This document shows positions 62,323-64,000 of a stretch of DNA of 64,000 nt, piece after piece. The position numbers were made by a program, and so were the translations under genes. Each line of letters begins with the position of its first letter. Position 1 is the stretch's first letter. The notes under the pieces were generated by a model. That model was not told the origin of the DNA. It made no database searches and saw nothing but the letters and a program-made list of their open reading frames with translations. The stretch is from Suillus spraguei (taxonomy: Eukaryota > Basidiomycota > Agaricomycetes > Boletales > Suillaceae), in contig JABCPU010000012.1 of the NCBI GenBank assembly GCA_016800925.1, positions 62,001 to 126,000 on the forward strand, written 5' to 3'.

Positions 62323-64000
62323 ATGGGCGTCGTCAGCAGTTGCTGTGAATCCTGTTGTAAGCCTTACAAACCATAATATAGACTTTAATCCCTCTCATAA
62401 ATTTCTACAAGTCCGCTCGAGGAGATCTCAACAGTATGAGCCTCTTCTTCTAGAGAATGAACGAGAGGCAGTCGCAGACCTTCTCCAATACCTAGAGAGT
62501 ATGTATTTTTTATCGACAAAACGAACTTCTGCTTACATGGGCACTAGACCGCACAACCACCAACTTCTTCCAAGGCTCCCCACTCACCGCATTGACTACT
62601 CTCTCTTTTTCCGATAATGTTGACCTGCAGCGCAGCGCTGCACTTGCATTCGCTGAAATTACTGAGAAGGAAGTCCGCCCTGTGGGTCGGGATACGCTCG
62701 ACCCAATTCTTTTCCTCCTCAGCAGCCAGGACACAGAGGTGCAGCGTGCTGCTAGCGCTGCCCTTGGAAACTTGGCCGTCAACAGTGCGTCACACCACGC
62801 TCATGCATGCTCCCTATCGTTCACATTACTGATGTCATGCGCACAGCCGATAACAAGCTCCTCATTGTAAAACTTGGAGGCCTGGAGCCACTCATTCGCC
62901 AGATGCTGAGTCCAAACGTTGAGGTGCAGTGTAACGCCGTAGGCTGTGTCACAAACCTTGCAACGCATGGTAGGTGCATCCCATATCGATGGTGATTATC
63001 GATGACTGACCTGCTTCTAATCACTCACGCGTACCTTTCTGATTTGCTTCTGTCACTTGAACCTTTGACACCCTAAGATGATAATAAGACGAAGATCGCA
63101 AAGTCAGGCGCACTTGTTCCGCTTACTCGGTTAGCACGGTCTAAGGACATGCGCGTTCAAAGAAATGCTACTGGAGCTCTATTAAACATGACCCACTCAG
63201 GTACGTAACAGTTCCTATCGGAAAACTGATTTAGAATCAACGAGCTTTCATAGATGAGAATCGACAGCAGCTTGTAAACGCGGGTGCTATTCCCGTGCTG
63301 GTCAGCTTGTTGAATTCGATGGACACAGATGTCCAATACTACTGCACGACCGCATTAAGCAATATTGCCGTCGATGGAGCAAATAGAAAGAAACTAGCAC
63401 AGAGCGAATCAAAGCTCGTAACGAGCTTGGTAGCCCTTATGGATAGCCCAAGTTTAAAGGTTCAGTGTCAAGCTGCCCTTGCTCTACGAAATTTGGCTAG
63501 TGATGGTATTTGTTCTTTTGTCTGACCTTTCTTCTGTTTGACATTGGTTTTGCAGAGAAATACCAACTAGAAATCGTCAAAGCTGACGGTCTTACTTCAC
63601 TTCTTCGACTGCTCCAGTCTACTTACCTCCCACTCATCTTATCCTCTGCTGCCTGTGTTCGTAATGTTTCCATCCACCCACAGAATGAGTCCCCTATCAT
63701 CGAATCTGGATTCCTGCAACCGCTCATCAACCTCCTGTCATTTAAAGACAATGAGGAGGTTCAATGCCACGCCATTTCCACCCTGCGTAATCTTGCTGCC
63801 AGCTCAGAGAAGAATAAGACGGCGATCGTGAAAGCAGGCGCAGTGCAAAGCATTAAAGAACTCGTGCTGGAGGTACCAATGAATGTGCAGAGCGAAATGA
63901 CTGCCTGTGTCGCCGTGTTGGCCCTGAGTGGTCAGTTACATGTGTTTTGTGATAATCTCTGCTGACGGGTTTGACAGATGAGCTCAAGGGTCAATTGCTT
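62323..64000 (+). CDS. VAC8: VAC8, vacuolar armadillo-repeat protein (5' part; runs off the window)
   Basis: Exons 62323-62356, 62412-62498, 62548-62784, 62847-62969, 63078-63200, 63254-63505, 63556-63930 and 63977-64000+. The protein starts [11 protein letters not shown], giving an N-myristoylation Gly2 and palmitoylatable cysteines as in yeast Vac8. [20 protein letters not shown] leads into armadillo repeats (for example [68 protein letters not shown]). Five introns interrupt the codon after the first base at repeat ends, an arrangement that suggests repeat-wise exon duplication. Vac8 works in vacuole fusion and inheritance, nucleus-vacuole junctions and selective autophagy. The 3' end lies beyond position 64000. 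Confidence 0.95.

Overview
The window is nuclear DNA from a filamentous fungus, most likely a basidiomycete of the Agaricomycetes (inference). The gene content is eukaryotic: MCM5, COP9 subunit 6, the Rieske protein, ATG16, VAC8 and U2A'. Genes are close together and cut by roughly 160 introns, nearly all 48-65 nt long. There are two cytochrome P450s, an SRPK kinase with a Ser-rich insert and a BAG-domain protein. No operons, CRISPR arrays, insertion sequences or recognisable transposons were seen. I rebuilt exon structures by hand from splice signals, codon phase and protein-family resemblance; exon lists are in the evidence fields.

Layout. 1-5199 is gene-poor. 5200-10806 holds a membrane-anchored Nudix hydrolase, NPL4 (minus) and a bZIP factor. 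10807-12860 is empty. 12861-18676 holds a secreted glycerophosphodiester phosphodiesterase, COQ9 (minus), and TRR1 flanked by two inverted tRNA-Lys genes. 18875-23045 holds a frameshifted SprT-like protease gene convergent with a P450. 23885-29479 holds divergent SRPK and STE20-type kinases and the Rieske protein. 30376-31461 is a decayed copy of the BAG-family gene found at 54-56 kb. 32628-45829 is dense: MCM5, tRNA-Thr, CSN6, a TMEM205-like protein, U2A', SAC1, a SET/NAP histone chaperone and a second P450. 46981-53619 holds an acetyl-CoA transporter and a GYF-domain protein. 53897-64000 holds the BAG protein, PHB1, a TIA-1/Pub1-type RNA-binding protein, ATG16 and the 5' part of VAC8.

The genes are mostly independent housekeeping functions: respiration (COQ9, Rieske, PHB1), DNA replication (MCM5), splicing (U2A', SRPK), protein quality control (NPL4, BAG), phosphoinositide and acetyl-CoA handling (SAC1, the acetyl-CoA transporter) and autophagy (ATG16, VAC8). 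Several neighbours share short divergent promoter regions: U2A'/SAC1, SRPK/STE20, MCM5/CSN6, BAG/PHB1 and ATG16/VAC8.

Two features stand out. First, several conserved genes read correctly only if one base is assumed missing, always a loss and mostly in short A or T runs. This points to residual sequencing or assembly error, although real pseudogenes are not excluded. Second, at least four introns are GC-AG, and five introns are multiples of three with no stop, so they would be missed by simple ORF reading. I did not find a clearly new biological system. The most biologically interesting items are the BAG-family duplication, the tRNA-Lys anticodon pair around TRR1, and the divergent ATG16-VAC8 pair.
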